A stretch of 64,000 bases of DNA from JAENVT01 sp963773085 (lineage in GTDB: Bacteria; Actinomycetota; Acidimicrobiia; Acidimicrobiales; Ilumatobacteraceae), in the NCBI GenBank assembly GCA_963773085.1, contig CAVYZS010000001.1:248001-312000 (forward strand), read 5' to 3'. Shown here one piece after another: positions 50,206 through 59,703 of this stretch. The notes below the pieces were generated by a model. That model saw nothing but the letters and a program-made list of their open reading frames with translations, did no database searches and was not told the origin of the DNA. The position numbers were made by a program, and so were the translations under genes. Every line of letters starts with the position of its first letter. Position 1 is the first letter of the stretch.

Positions 50206-51505
50206 ATGCGTTCTATCGAGCTGCCGGATGTTGTTGACCTCGCTGGGTTGGCGGCGGGCGAGTTGGAGCGGACGTTGCGCGGGTTGGATGTTGCCCGGCG
50301 CCAGATCGAGGGGTTGATCGCCGAGACTGTCGGGGTTGCCGAGCGAACGGTCGCCTATGTCGCTGATGGTCATGCCTCGGTGTCGGGGTGGGTCAAGGCG
50401 ACGTGCAACTGGTCGTCGGGAGAGACCAGGTCAATGGTGCAATGCGCACGAATGCTGGATGCTGTGCCTGCGGTGCGGGTCGCCGCTCATGCCGGTTCGG
50501 TGGGTGTGTCCCAGCTTCGGTTGCTGGCTCGGGTGTTCGCCAACCCGCGCTGTGGTGATCAGCTTGCCGATTCGGTGGAGCTGTTGCTCGGCCATGCTGT
50601 GAGTCTGTGGTTCGACGAGTTCGCGGTGGTGGTCCGCCGCTGGGAAGCGCTCGCCGACGCCGACGGCGCCCACGACGCCCACGAACGCGCCGATACCGGT
50701 CGCGATGCTCGTCTCAGCGTTGTCGGCGAGCATGTCTACCTCGACGCCCACGGCGGTGTCGTTGCCGCAGTGACCCTCGAGGAGATCTTCGCTCGCTTCT
50801 GCGAGGCGCAGTTCCACGCCGATTGGGACGCCGGTGTGGCCCGGTGGGGTGATCGGATGGTCCCGGCACTACTCGAACGCAGCGACGCCCAGCGGCGTTT
50901 CGACGCGCTGGTGGCGGTGTTTATTGCGGCCGCGGCGTCAGGCACCGTCGCCCGGTTCGATCCACTGGTCAACGTGGTCGTCGACCAGGCAACGTTCGAA
51001 CACCATCTCGCCACACTGGCCGGTGGCAGCGTCGAACCGCTCGACCCGGCGACTGTCGACCAGCGTCGCTGCGAGACCGCGACAGGTCACCAGTTGGACC
51101 CGTCCGACATGCTCGCCGCCGCGCTCACCGGCCACGTCCGCCGTGTCGTGTTCGACACCGCAGGGGTGATCATCGATCTCGGTCGGCGATCACGGCTGTT
51201 CACCGGAGGCGCCCGCGACGCGGTGATGCTCGGCGATCGATGGTGTATGTGGCCCGGATGCGGTCTCCGCTCCGGGCGCTGCCAAACCGATCACTCAACG
51301 CCCTGGGCAGACCAAGGACCGACAACGCCCGACAACCGGAGCAGCAGCTTGCGGCCGGCACAACCGCTGGAAACAACGCGGCTACCGAACAACCCGCGAC
51401 AACAACGGACACTGGCACACCTACCGACCCGACGGCACAGAAATCGGCTGCCTCACCGCGCCCCACGATGACACCGCGGCTCACCGCCCCCTGCTCGAGG
51501 TGTGA
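50206..51505 (+). pseudogene. DUF222-HNH endonuclease, +1 frameshift as read
   Basis: A member of the DUF222/13E12-type family of actinobacteria: a long helical DUF222 region (about residues 1-330) and a C-terminal HNH nuclease domain. The first frame from ATG 50206 reads through GGARDAVMLGDRWCMWPGCG and TDHSTPWADQGPTTPDN and then changes into a random Pro/Arg tail ending at 51471. One base later the expected continuation appears: GAAACGRHNRWKQRGYRTTR, then HTYRPDGTEIG, ending at 51505. A single extra C in CAACCGG (51333-51339) explains it; without it the protein has 432 residues and a full HNH motif. Its 3' end overlaps the convergent FtsK gene by 25 bp. Confidence 0.85.
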
Positions 51506-54500
51506 ACCTCCAAGGCTCCGGGCGCAACGCCCTGTCTCTGTTCGTGGGCGCGATCGACGGCCACCTGCGCCAGCACGACCTCGCCGTCGGCGACCAGCCA
51601 GACGAGACCTGGTCGGGCGGGAATGGGAGTGCGTCGCGGCAACACGGCGCCGAGGAGATCGCCGTCCAGATCGTTGGCGGCGGTCGTGACGAGCCCCAGG
51701 CGACTGCGTCGAACGACCGCGGTCCAGTGCCCGTAGCTCTGGCGCAACGAGTCGGGCTTGCCCGTTGCCATGATCATCAGCCCGTGGCGATGCGATGCGG
51801 CCAGCGCGGCCAGCTCCCCGCCGATGTCGTCGACCAGTTCGGCGTCGTCGACGGCGATCAGCACTCGGCCGTCGGCCGGCACGTCGTCGATGATCTCGGC
51901 GAGCGATCGATGCCGATGGTGATCCTCGAGCACGGTGCGGCGCGGCGCGACGATTCGCCACCACCCGTCGGGGTAGGCATCGCGCCATCCCCGAACCATC
52001 CGCTGGAGCGCGGTGCTGCGGCCCGACCGCGGCGGGCCGATGACCAGCAGATGTTCGCCGTCGGGCACGTCGATGGTGCACACTCGGCCATCTCCGAAGC
52101 GCAGGCCGGCCGGAAGCAGCGTGTCATCGCCGCGCCCGACGCCTGGCGGCAGGGCGGCGGCATCAAGGATTGCCGGCAGGCACTCGACCGGCGATGGGAG
52201 AGCGCCCCCGGCGGAGGCCGGGAGGGGCAACGTTCCGACCATCAGCTGCGCCTCGAGGCCCGTGGAGCAGATGAAGACCCTGCCCGGCACCGGCCCGGGA
52301 ACGTCGGCTGGGGCAATCCCCAGTCCGGCGGCATCGATCGGATCGGCGAGATGAAATACCCACCGCTGGGAGGAGCGAGCCAAGACGGCCGATGGAATCG
52401 CCGGAACTCGATCGAACGAACTGATCACGACGATGTCGTGTGCTGCGCCGAGGGCGATCACGGCGTCGAGCTTCTCGAGCTCCGCAGCGGTCCCGAGATC
52501 ATCGAGCGCACTTCGCACGATGTCGAGTCCGTCGATCAGCACGACGATCGGGTTCCGAGGCGACGTCGGGTGGGCTGCGCGATCGGCCAGCGCGGCGGAC
52601 AGCCGGTTGATCAACCTGATCAGTCGCTCACGTTCGTGCAGGCGCACGACACCTCCACACCTCGGCGAGTCGGCGAACCCTGCCAGTAGTTGGTTGCCAC
52701 GACCATCGATCACGTAGAGGTGACAGTCGCTGCCGTCGCTGGCGGCGACTGTGCCGAGCAGCACCAACGCCGAGGTCACCCCGCTGCCGGCTGCACCGAT
52801 CATGAGTAGGTTGCCATTGGAGCGACTCCATGTCAGCGGTACAACGCGTTGCCTGTCGGGCTCGTCGACCTGGCCGACGATTCCTTGGGAGACCGCCTGG
52901 TGATCCACCGGGAGTCGTGTCGGAAGCGGCGCGAGCCAGGGCGAGACGGCCGGGCGGGCCCCGACCAACGTGGCCGCGCCGCGAACCGCGGCGACCAGTA
53001 CGTCGAGTTCGGTGCCAGTCGCCAGTGATGTCGTGCATCGTGCCGTCTGGAAGGCGAGCACTTCGTCGGGGCCGAGGCGCATCACGGCACGACCCGCCAG
53101 ACCGCGTGGGATCGATGCCGCGGCACGGTCACCGACGACGTCGATGGCATCGACGGTGTCGTGCAACCGCAGCGCCAGTCGCAGGTTGGTGTTGGCGCGG
53201 ATGTCATCGCTGATCACCCCGCTCGGCCGCTGCGTCGCCAGGATCAGGTGCACCCCGAGGCTGCGGCCGCGTTGGGCGATCCCGACCAGGGAATGCAGAA
53301 AGGCCGGTTGCTCGCTGACGAGGGCGGCGAACTCGTCGATCACGACCACGAGGCGTGGCAATACCTGGCGTGGGGCAAGTCGACGAAAGGTGGGCAGGTC
53401 GGCTGCACCTACGGCGCGCAACAGCCGTTCGCGACGGCGCAGTTCGGCGTGCAGACAGCGCAGGGCGCGGTTGGCGAGGTGTTCGTCGAGATCGGTCACG
53501 AGGCCGACCACGTGCGGCAGTTCGGCGCAGGCGTCGAACGTCGAGCCGCCTTTGTAGTCGATGAGTACGAAGGTGAGGTGATCCGGGCTCGACGTAACGG
53601 CGAGCCCGACAACCAAGCTGCGTAGCAGCTCGCTCTTGCCCGCACCGGTCGTTCCGGCGATCAGCGCGTGTGGGCCGTCGCGGACGAGATCGATGTCGAC
53701 GACTCCGTCGGCCGCCATCCCGATCACGGTGCGCGGCAACGGATCGACTCCGTTGGCAACCCACGAGGCGGCGATCGCCGCTGGTTCGAGCGAGGGCAAC
53801 AGCGAGAGCATCGAGACCTCGTGGGGGATGTCGCCGGCACCGCTCAGTGGATCTTCCGGGTCGACGAATCCGCTGAGGCAACTCACCAACCGCGTCGCGC
53901 TGCGCTCGCTGATGCCGCAGCAGCGCGCCTCGACCGGCAGTGATGCGATCGCCGCCTCGGCGTGCCAGCGGGCCTTCATCGGCCCGCACAGATCGAGCAG
54001 TGACGAACACACGTGGGGGATTCCGCCGTCAGCATCGACCAGCACGATCAGCGCCGTGGAGCGATCGGACGTCAGCACTCGTCGCAACGGGCTCGTCCTC
54101 GCTGCCAACAACTCGGGGGCGTCCGTGATGACTACGAGGTGGACGTGTGGCGCGATGTCGAACTCGGCAACCGTGTCCAACAGTTCAGATTCGGCGACGA
54201 TGGCAACAAGGCCTGATGCCGTCCTGGCGTGCGGCAGCAGTTCCAGCCATCGCCACCGTGGCGGCTCATGGGTGACCACCACGAAGCGAACGTCGGCCGG
54301 CCCACAGTTGGCGGCGAGTTGCAGCACGATCGAGCGGATGGTCGACCGGGCCCGATCGTTGGCGCCGCGTACCGCCAGCCTGCACGCGGCACCGAAGTCG
54401 GCAACGAGCGGGAGGTCGGACAGCAGAGTGATCGAGCTCAAGCCGCCCATCGACTGGCTTGCGCTCCTGCCGTCGTCCAGTGTCGGGGTCCAGGCGACAA

Positions 54501-55290
54501 TTCCCAACCCGATCGATGCGGCAAAACCATCGGGATGCGTGCCTCGGCGGGCCCACAAGTCACCCGTGCATGCTTCGATCGCCCGCCTGGCCGAGACGGT
54601 CGTCGAGTCGTTGGCCAGATGGTGTGCCACGAACCCGAGGCGTTGCGTGTCCACGGCACGTTCGAAGGCGGCCGTCGCTTCCGCTCGCGCCGCGGCGTCG
54701 CGGTGACGACGTCGCCAGACGGTGATCCTCTGCCCACCCCACGTGCCCAGGGCGACGATGGCGCCGAGCGCCCCGAACAGCAAGAACATCGGCTGACGCA
54801 ATAACACAGCAATCAGCCCGGAGCCGGCGAGGGCGAGGAGCGCCGGAAGAATGCCCCCGCTGTGCTCGCCTCGATCAAGTTGATCGGCTGGTGGGCACGC
54901 CGCATCGGGAGTCCAGATCCGAGCTGCCCGCGGACGGCGCATGACGATACTTCCGGTCGCGGTTGTTGTGATGTTGCCGCGATCTGCGGCCTGACCAGGT
55001 GCGGTGAGATCTCCCGGGGTTGCGGTGAGCACGCTGTGACCGATCTCGAGCCGCGCTGCCGCAGTGACGGTCAACGATCCGGTCAGCGCCTCGCCTTGGA
55101 CGCGAACCGGGACGCGCCCGGTCAACTGACGCAGTGTGGCGCCACCGGTCGAGATCTCGATCAGCACATGGTGTGGCTCGAGGGCGTCATCGTCGCAGCG
55201 CACGGCAGCGCCGAACGCTCTCCCGACGAGGTGCTGACCGTGGCCGAGCACCGTTGCTCCACCTGTATCCGGCCCGGCCAGCCACGTCAT
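51481..55290 (-). CDS. FHA-FtsK/SpoIIIE ATPase, EssC/EccC-like
   Basis: A very large protein, 1269 residues from ATG 55290; the frame stays open to 55815, and GTG 55308 is an alternative, so the start is uncertain. Order: FHA-like domain (TWLAGPDTGGATVLGHGQHL, then VGRAFGAAVRCDD), two membrane helices near 130-165, then three FtsK/SpoIIIE ATPase modules. Module one has an intact Walker A (GTTGAGKSELLRSL) and Walker B (LVVVIDEFAALV) plus an RGRSLGVHLILATQRP sensor. Module two (GAAGSGVTS, VVLIDGLDIV) and three (GPPRSGRST, LIAVDDAELV) lack the Walker A lysine. This is the layout of type VII secretion motor ATPases, yet no WXG100, EccB, EccD or mycosin gene is near. Confidence 0.82.
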   Translation of the reverse strand: MTWLAGPDTGGATVLGHGQHLVGRAFGAAVRCDDDALEPHHVLIEISTGGATLRQLTGRVPVRVQGEALTGSLTVTAAARLEIGHSVLTATPGDLTAPGQAADRGNITTTATGSIVMRRPRAARIWTPDAACPPADQLDRGEHSGGILPALLALAGSGLIAVLLRQPMFLLFGALGAIVALGTWGGQRITVWRRRHRDAAARAEATAAFERAVDTQRLGFVAHHLANDSTTVSARRAIEACTGDLWARRGTHPDGFAASIGLGIVAWTPTLDDGRSASQSMGGLSSITLLSDLPLVADFGAACRLAVRGANDRARSTIRSIVLQLAANCGPADVRFVVVTHEPPRWRWLELLPHARTASGLVAIVAESELLDTVAEFDIAPHVHLVVITDAPELLAARTSPLRRVLTSDRSTALIVLVDADGGIPHVCSSLLDLCGPMKARWHAEAAIASLPVEARCCGISERSATRLVSCLSGFVDPEDPLSGAGDIPHEVSMLSLLPSLEPAAIAASWVANGVDPLPRTVIGMAADGVVDIDLVRDGPHALIAGTTGAGKSELLRSLVVGLAVTSSPDHLTFVLIDYKGGSTFDACAELPHVVGLVTDLDEHLANRALRCLHAELRRRERLLRAVGAADLPTFRRLAPRQVLPRLVVVIDEFAALVSEQPAFLHSLVGIAQRGRSLGVHLILATQRPSGVISDDIRANTNLRLALRLHDTVDAIDVVGDRAAASIPRGLAGRAVMRLGPDEVLAFQTARCTTSLATGTELDVLVAAVRGAATLVGARPAVSPWLAPLPTRLPVDHQAVSQGIVGQVDEPDRQRVVPLTWSRSNGNLLMIGAAGSGVTSALVLLGTVAASDGSDCHLYVIDGRGNQLLAGFADSPRCGGVVRLHERERLIRLINRLSAALADRAAHPTSPRNPIVVLIDGLDIVRSALDDLGTAAELEKLDAVIALGAAHDIVVISSFDRVPAIPSAVLARSSQRWVFHLADPIDAAGLGIAPADVPGPVPGRVFICSTGLEAQLMVGTLPLPASAGGALPSPVECLPAILDAAALPPGVGRGDDTLLPAGLRFGDGRVCTIDVPDGEHLLVIGPPRSGRSTALQRMVRGWRDAYPDGWWRIVAPRRTVLEDHHRHRSLAEIIDDVPADGRVLIAVDDAELVDDIGGELAALAASHRHGLMIMATGKPDSLRQSYGHWTAVVRRSRLGLVTTAANDLDGDLLGAVLPRRTPIPARPGLVWLVADGEVVLAQVAVDRAHEQRQGVAPGALEVHTSSRGR

Positions 55291-55441
55291 CGTCCAACTC
55301 GCTGTCACGCCACAAGGAGGGACACCGACGCGTTCCGGGCGGAAGAGAAATCGGCCAATCGACAGGAAAGTTCCACGCCGGTAGTCATCGGTGAGGGATT
55401 CGGTGAGACCGGCGATGAGGTGCGAAGCGCATGGTGCGACG

Positions 55442-56167
55442 ATGACACCTCCCCCCAACCACCGGTACCTCCTTTCCAGACTGCAGCGCGAATGGAACCT
55501 GCTCAGCAGCCGGCCATCGGTCGTGCGGCGCGCCGCCGCGTGGAAGTTGACGCCCAGGGTGCTCGTCTCCCTCGACGAGCTCCTGGTCCTCACCGGTCTC
55601 GGTCCCGCACCGATGGAATCGTCGAGCGACGAAACCATGGGCCGGCTGGTCGCGTTGGCGCGGCACGATGATCTGGCGGCACGGGTGGTGTTGCAGCGGA
55701 TGCTTCCCGGGCTCAGTGCGTGCGCCAAGCGCAACTCCGGAAGCTTCGACTCCCGGCTCGAAGCGCTCGATGAGTTGCTGTCCGAGGCATGGACCGTGAT
55801 CCGTTCGTTCCCCATCGAGCAGCGCGACCGCTACGTGATCAAGAACCTCCTGCGCGATTGCGAGTATCGCGCCTTTCTGAAGGCTCGGCGCAGGATGCTG
55901 GTCCATGAGCTCACCGACCCCGTCCATTTCGATCTGGCAGTGGAGCCCGACGATTCGGCAATCGAGCCGTTGGCCACCCTGGTCGAACTCCTCGGCCGAG
56001 CCCGAGCGGCCGGCATGAGCGACGCCGACCTCACGATGGTCACGACGTTGCTCAACACCTCGACGGTCAAACAGGCGGCGGCAGCGCTTCAAGTGACCGA
56101 TCGGACCATTCGCAACCGCAGGCATGCCGTCGTGCGTCGGCTCCAGGCAATGGCCGACGTCGCCTGA
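55442..56167 (+). CDS. Sigma-70-like protein divergent from the FtsK-type ATPase
   Basis: A 241-residue protein. LVALARHDDLAARVVLQRML resembles sigma region 2, DELLSEAWTVIRSFPIEQRD is compatible with region 2.4, and the C-terminal helix-turn-helix VKQAAAALQVTDRTIRNRRH is like sigma region 4 or a LuxR-type HTH. The middle linker carries an ARRRMLVHEL segment. I recognise the overall layout but no named family. It starts at ATG 55442, roughly 150 bp from the ATPase start, so both may share one regulatory region. A role in controlling the ATPase locus is inference. Confidence 0.5.
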   Translation: MTPPPNHRYLLSRLQREWNLLSSRPSVVRRAAAWKLTPRVLVSLDELLVLTGLGPAPMESSSDETMGRLVALARHDDLAARVVLQRMLPGLSACAKRNSGSFDSRLEALDELLSEAWTVIRSFPIEQRDRYVIKNLLRDCEYRAFLKARRRMLVHELTDPVHFDLAVEPDDSAIEPLATLVELLGRARAAGMSDADLTMVTTLLNTSTVKQAAAALQVTDRTIRNRRHAVVRRLQAMADVA

Positions 56168-56171
56168 TGAC

Positions 56172-56693
56172 TCACCCGCTCTCGCCGACCAACCATTCCA
56201 GATGTTCGATCAGCGGTGGGATCGAGCGCTCGATCACGTCGAACATCTCGCTGTATGCGGTTGGTGGGTGACCCCATGGATCGGCGAGATCCTCGTCACC
56301 CGGCATGGCGAACGGATCCCACCGTCGCAGCAACTGGATCTGCACGGGCTCGACGGACGTATAGAAGCTGCGCCGCGACTCCTCGCCACCGCGCAGCCGT
56401 TCGAGGTCCGACGCGTTGTCGCGGTCCATGGCGATGATCAGATCGAAGTGGGCAAAATCATCCGGATGGATCTGCCGCCCGACATGGCTGACGTGATAGC
56501 CGCGTAGTCCGCCTTCGTGCGATGCCAACGGGTGAGGTAGGTCTCCGACGTGGTCGCGTCCGGTTGCTGCCGAGTCGAACGTGATGTATTCGGTTCGCCG
56601 CAGGCGGGCCACGCCGCTGGCGACGGCCTGCGCCGATGGGGATCGACAGTGGTTTCCCAAGCAGACGAACAACACCCGGAGCGGCTGGGGCAT
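56172..56693 (-). CDS. Low-molecular-weight protein-tyrosine phosphatase
   Basis: A 173-residue LMW-PTP. The P-loop CLGNHCRSP near the N-terminus has Cys11 and Arg17 of the C(X)5R motif, and the acid Asp lies in LADPWGHPPTAYSEMFDVIE. The HVSHVGRQIHPDDFAHFDLI segment is typical (HxxR...DFxxFDxIxAMD, with IIAMDRDNASDL). It removes phosphate from tyrosine residues, often in exopolysaccharide or stress control. The ATG at 56693 is 11 bp past the copA stop on the same strand, so it may be the last gene of the copper operon; an earlier start lies in copA and is rejected. Confidence 0.92.
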   Translation of the reverse strand: MPQPLRVLFVCLGNHCRSPSAQAVASGVARLRRTEYITFDSAATGRDHVGDLPHPLASHEGGLRGYHVSHVGRQIHPDDFAHFDLIIAMDRDNASDLERLRGGEESRRSFYTSVEPVQIQLLRRWDPFAMPGDEDLADPWGHPPTAYSEMFDVIERSIPPLIEHLEWLVGESG

Positions 56694-56704
56694 GATTCGT
56701 CGAT

Positions 56705-58921
56705 TCAGCCTGTCGGCGTGAAGCGCCGCAGTCGCAGGCTGTTGCTGACGACGAACACGCTCGACGACGCCATCGCCGCGCTGGCGACGATCGGTGACAG
56801 CAGCCATGCCATGGCCAACGGAATGGCTGCGACGTTGTAGGCGAACGCCCACACCAGGTTGCCCTTGATGACCGCCAGGGTACGGCGGCTGAGGCGGATC
56901 GCGTCGGCCGCGGCGCGGAGGTCGGGTCGCATCAATGTGAGGTCGCTGGCCTCGATGGCCACATCGGTGCCCGTCCCCATTGCGATTCCGAGATCAGCCT
57001 GGGCGAGTGCCGCGGCATCGTTGACCCCATCGCCGACCATGGCAACCACGCGCCCTTCGGACTGCAGGCGGGCGACGGTGTCCACCTTGCCGGCCGGCAG
57101 CACGTCGGAGATCACGTCAACCTCGTCGATGCCCACCTGGGCGGCCACGGCCACGGCCGTCACCCGATTGTCGCCGGTCAGCAACACCGGGTGGAGTCCG
57201 AGGCTGCGCAACGAAGCCAGGCCGGCGGCACTGCTGGGTTTGACGGTGTCGGCCAGCACGATCAGGCCCGCAAATTGCCCGTCGGCATTGACGGTGACCA
57301 CCGTGCGTCCGTTGGACTGCTCGCGGCTCTTCGCCTCGGCGAGGGCTCCTGCATCGCCGCGACCGACGCGCACCGATATTCCATCGAGCCGGCCGCTGGC
57401 TCCGACGCCGGCTTCGATCGAGAGCGATGCGGCGACCGCGACCGCCCCGAACTGCCCGGCGGCCTGGCGCGTGATGGCCGCGGCGATCGGGTGCTCGCTC
57501 CCGGCTTCGACGGCTGCGGCCATCTTCAACACATCGTCGTCGCTGAACCCGGCACCGGCGATCACCTCGACGACGCTCATCTGTCCCGTGGTCACGGTTC
57601 CGGTCTTGTCGAGCACGATGGTGTCGACGGTCCGGGTGTTCTCCAGCACTTCGGGGCCCTTGATCAGCAGGCCGAGCTGCGCACCGCGACCGGTACCGAC
57701 GAGTAGTGCTGTCGGCGTGGCCAATCCGAGCGCGCAGGGGCAGGCGATGATCAACACCGATACCGCCGGGGCGAAGGCGTCGGACCAGTGACCGGTGCGG
57801 GCGAGCCAGAACCCAAGGGTGGTCGCGGCCAGGACGATCACGATCGGCACGAACACCGCAGCGACACGATCGGCGAGGTGTTGCACTGGAGCTTTGCCGG
57901 TCTGTGCCTCCTCGACGAGCCGTGCCATCTGCGCCAGCGACGTCTCCGAGCCGACCCTGGTCGCGCGTACGATCAACCGACCCGAGATGTTGATCGTCGC
58001 CCCGGTCACCGAACTTCCCGGTTCGACGTCGACGGGCACGCTCTCACCGGTCAGCAACGAGGCATCGACCGCCGAGGCTCCGTCCTCGACCACGCCATCG
58101 GTCGCGATCCGCTCGCCGGGGAACACGACGAATCGATCGCCCACGCGCAGTTCGTCGATCGGTCGCTCGACGTGCTGTCCGTCCGGCAACTGCACCGTCG
58201 CCGTGGTGGAGCCGAGCCGCAGCAGGGCGCGAAGTGCTCCTCCGGCCCGTCGTTTGGCGCGCGCCTCGAAGTACCGACCCAGGAGGATCAGGGCGACTGT
58301 CGTCGACGCCACCTCGAAGTACAGGTGATCGGTGGCGCCTCGGGTCGGCACCAGCGACATCGGCATCTTCATCCCGGCATCACCGGCAGCGGTGAAGAAC
58401 AGTGCGTAGGTACTCCAGCCGTAGGCGGCGAGCACACCGACCGAGACCAGGGTGTCCATCGATGCTTCGGCCTGGCGGGCGTTCTTCCACGCAGCACGGT
58501 GGAAGGGTGCTGCCGCCCAAGTGGCGACCGGCGTGGCCAAGATGAATGCCACCCACTGCCAGTTACGGAACTGAGCCGCAGGCACCATCGACAACACCAG
58601 TACCGGCACACCGAGCCCGGCAGCAACGATCAGGCGCCGGAGCAACGACTGGCGCCTCCGTTCGTCCGCCTCGTCATCGTCGGGCGAGCCAGCGGTTGGA
58701 AACTCGGCTCCGTATCCGATCGACTCGACCGCCGCACGCATTTCGTCGGTCGACACCACCGCTGGATCGAAGGCGATCGTTGCCCGCTCCGTCGCGTAGT
58801 TCACCGTGGCCTCGACACCCTCGAGCCGGTTGAGCTTCTTCTCGATGCGCGCCGCACACGCTGCGCAGGTCATACCTGTCAGCGTCAGGTCGACGTGATC
58901 GGTGGTGCTCGTGGCGCTCAC
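56705..58921 (-). CDS. copA: Copper-translocating P1B-type ATPase
   Basis: A 738-residue P1B-1 ATPase exporting Cu(I). One N-terminal heavy-metal domain (GMTCAACAARIEKKLNRLEG, ligands Cys19 and Cys22) precedes eight membrane helices. Landmarks: TGES in DASLLTGESVPVD, the transport motif IACPCALGLATPTA, phosphorylation site VLDKTGTVTTG, the ATP-binding SEHPIAAAI (HP motif), and VGDGVNDAAALAQADLGIAM. The C-terminal helices keep NxxxxYN-like (WAFAYNVAAIPLA) and MxxSS (AAMASSSVFVV), which are Cu(I)-specific. It overlaps the HLHP protein gene by ATGA and is under the CsoR operator. Confidence 0.96.
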   Translation of the reverse strand: MSATSTTDHVDLTLTGMTCAACAARIEKKLNRLEGVEATVNYATERATIAFDPAVVSTDEMRAAVESIGYGAEFPTAGSPDDDEADERRRQSLLRRLIVAAGLGVPVLVLSMVPAAQFRNWQWVAFILATPVATWAAAPFHRAAWKNARQAEASMDTLVSVGVLAAYGWSTYALFFTAAGDAGMKMPMSLVPTRGATDHLYFEVASTTVALILLGRYFEARAKRRAGGALRALLRLGSTTATVQLPDGQHVERPIDELRVGDRFVVFPGERIATDGVVEDGASAVDASLLTGESVPVDVEPGSSVTGATINISGRLIVRATRVGSETSLAQMARLVEEAQTGKAPVQHLADRVAAVFVPIVIVLAATTLGFWLARTGHWSDAFAPAVSVLIIACPCALGLATPTALLVGTGRGAQLGLLIKGPEVLENTRTVDTIVLDKTGTVTTGQMSVVEVIAGAGFSDDDVLKMAAAVEAGSEHPIAAAITRQAAGQFGAVAVAASLSIEAGVGASGRLDGISVRVGRGDAGALAEAKSREQSNGRTVVTVNADGQFAGLIVLADTVKPSSAAGLASLRSLGLHPVLLTGDNRVTAVAVAAQVGIDEVDVISDVLPAGKVDTVARLQSEGRVVAMVGDGVNDAAALAQADLGIAMGTGTDVAIEASDLTLMRPDLRAAADAIRLSRRTLAVIKGNLVWAFAYNVAAIPLAMAWLLSPIVASAAMASSSVFVVSNSLRLRRFTPTG

Positions 58922-59703
58922 GGCTGCACCACGGTGAACGGAACGGTGAGGACGTCGCCTCGATATCCGAACTGCAGGAACAGCCGGTACGTACCGGTCG
59001 GGATCTCGTCGCCGAACATCAGCATCGAGGCCATCGTGGTGGACGGGTGGAGATGCGTGTAGGCGAGATCCCCCTGTCGGAGCGCGATCAGGTGCGCCGC
59101 TTGTCCGAGGTAGGGCTCGAGGCCCTCTGCGGCGGACCCATCGCTCGCCGTGATCGTGAAGCTCAGGCCTTGCCGGGCAACGGTCAGGTCGTCGATCGAG
59201 ACCACGTCGTCCGGAGCGGGGAGGCTGACCGCCTCGACCGGTACCTCGTCATCGACGTTGGTGGCCAGGACGACAGGTGCGGATGCGCCGGTCGGCTGAG
59301 CATCGATGACGATGTGCCACTGGCCCGGTTGATCGATCGGAACGACGAAGGAACCATCGGCGTCGATGGAAGGGTGGAGGTGTTGGAACCCGCTGAGATC
59401 GGGCCGGGCGAGTACGACGTGCAGCTTCGAACCGTGGGCCTCGGTGTACTCGGTGACTCGCTGACCGTCGGGCCCGTTCACGTGGAGTGCGAGTGCTGAC
59501 GACGCCTGGTTGGCCTCGGTGACCAGCACGTAGCCATCAACGGCGACTCCCTGGGGCACCGGGTCGGCTGCGGGAGTCGTATGCGCATGCGGTTTGCTGT
59601 CGGCGTTGCCCGGCAACGTCTGACCGAGTCCGTACGCTGTGCCGAAGCTGCCGGCGACGACCAGGATGAACGCGGCAAGTCGGATCACCGCCGAGCGAGC
59701 CAT
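58918..59703 (-). CDS. Membrane-attached HLHP-motif protein in the copper operon
   Basis: A 261-residue protein with an N-terminal hydrophobic segment (about residues 7-27: IRLAAFILVVAGSFGTAYGL), a His-rich stretch (KPHAHTTP) and two beta-rich halves, each with an HLHP motif: GFQHLHPSIDADGSF and LAYTHLHPSTT. The duplicated HxHP, set close to Met-rich TMASMLMF, suggests copper binding outside the membrane; this is inference, since the family has no proven role known to me. It lies between copZ and copA with overlapping start and stop codons, so it is part of the copper response. Confidence 0.65.
   Translation of the reverse strand: MARSAVIRLAAFILVVAGSFGTAYGLGQTLPGNADSKPHAHTTPAADPVPQGVAVDGYVLVTEANQASSALALHVNGPDGQRVTEYTEAHGSKLHVVLARPDLSGFQHLHPSIDADGSFVVPIDQPGQWHIVIDAQPTGASAPVVLATNVDDEVPVEAVSLPAPDDVVSIDDLTVARQGLSFTITASDGSAAEGLEPYLGQAAHLIALRQGDLAYTHLHPSTTMASMLMFGDEIPTGTYRLFLQFGYRGDVLTVPFTVVQP

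Noticed and set aside
55260..55388. A short frame MTTGVELSCRLADFSSARNA upstream of the ATPase, considered as its true N-terminus after a frameshift.
   Set aside because: Joining needs a base deletion (opposite in sign to the other breaks), and the segment has no recognisable similarity to FHA or ubiquitin-like N-termini.
51481..55815. Extension of the FtsK-type ATPase to an ATG at 55815 (1444 residues).
   Set aside because: The extra N-terminus runs through the divergent sigma-like gene and has no domain-like sequence; the FHA domain begins near 55308-55290.
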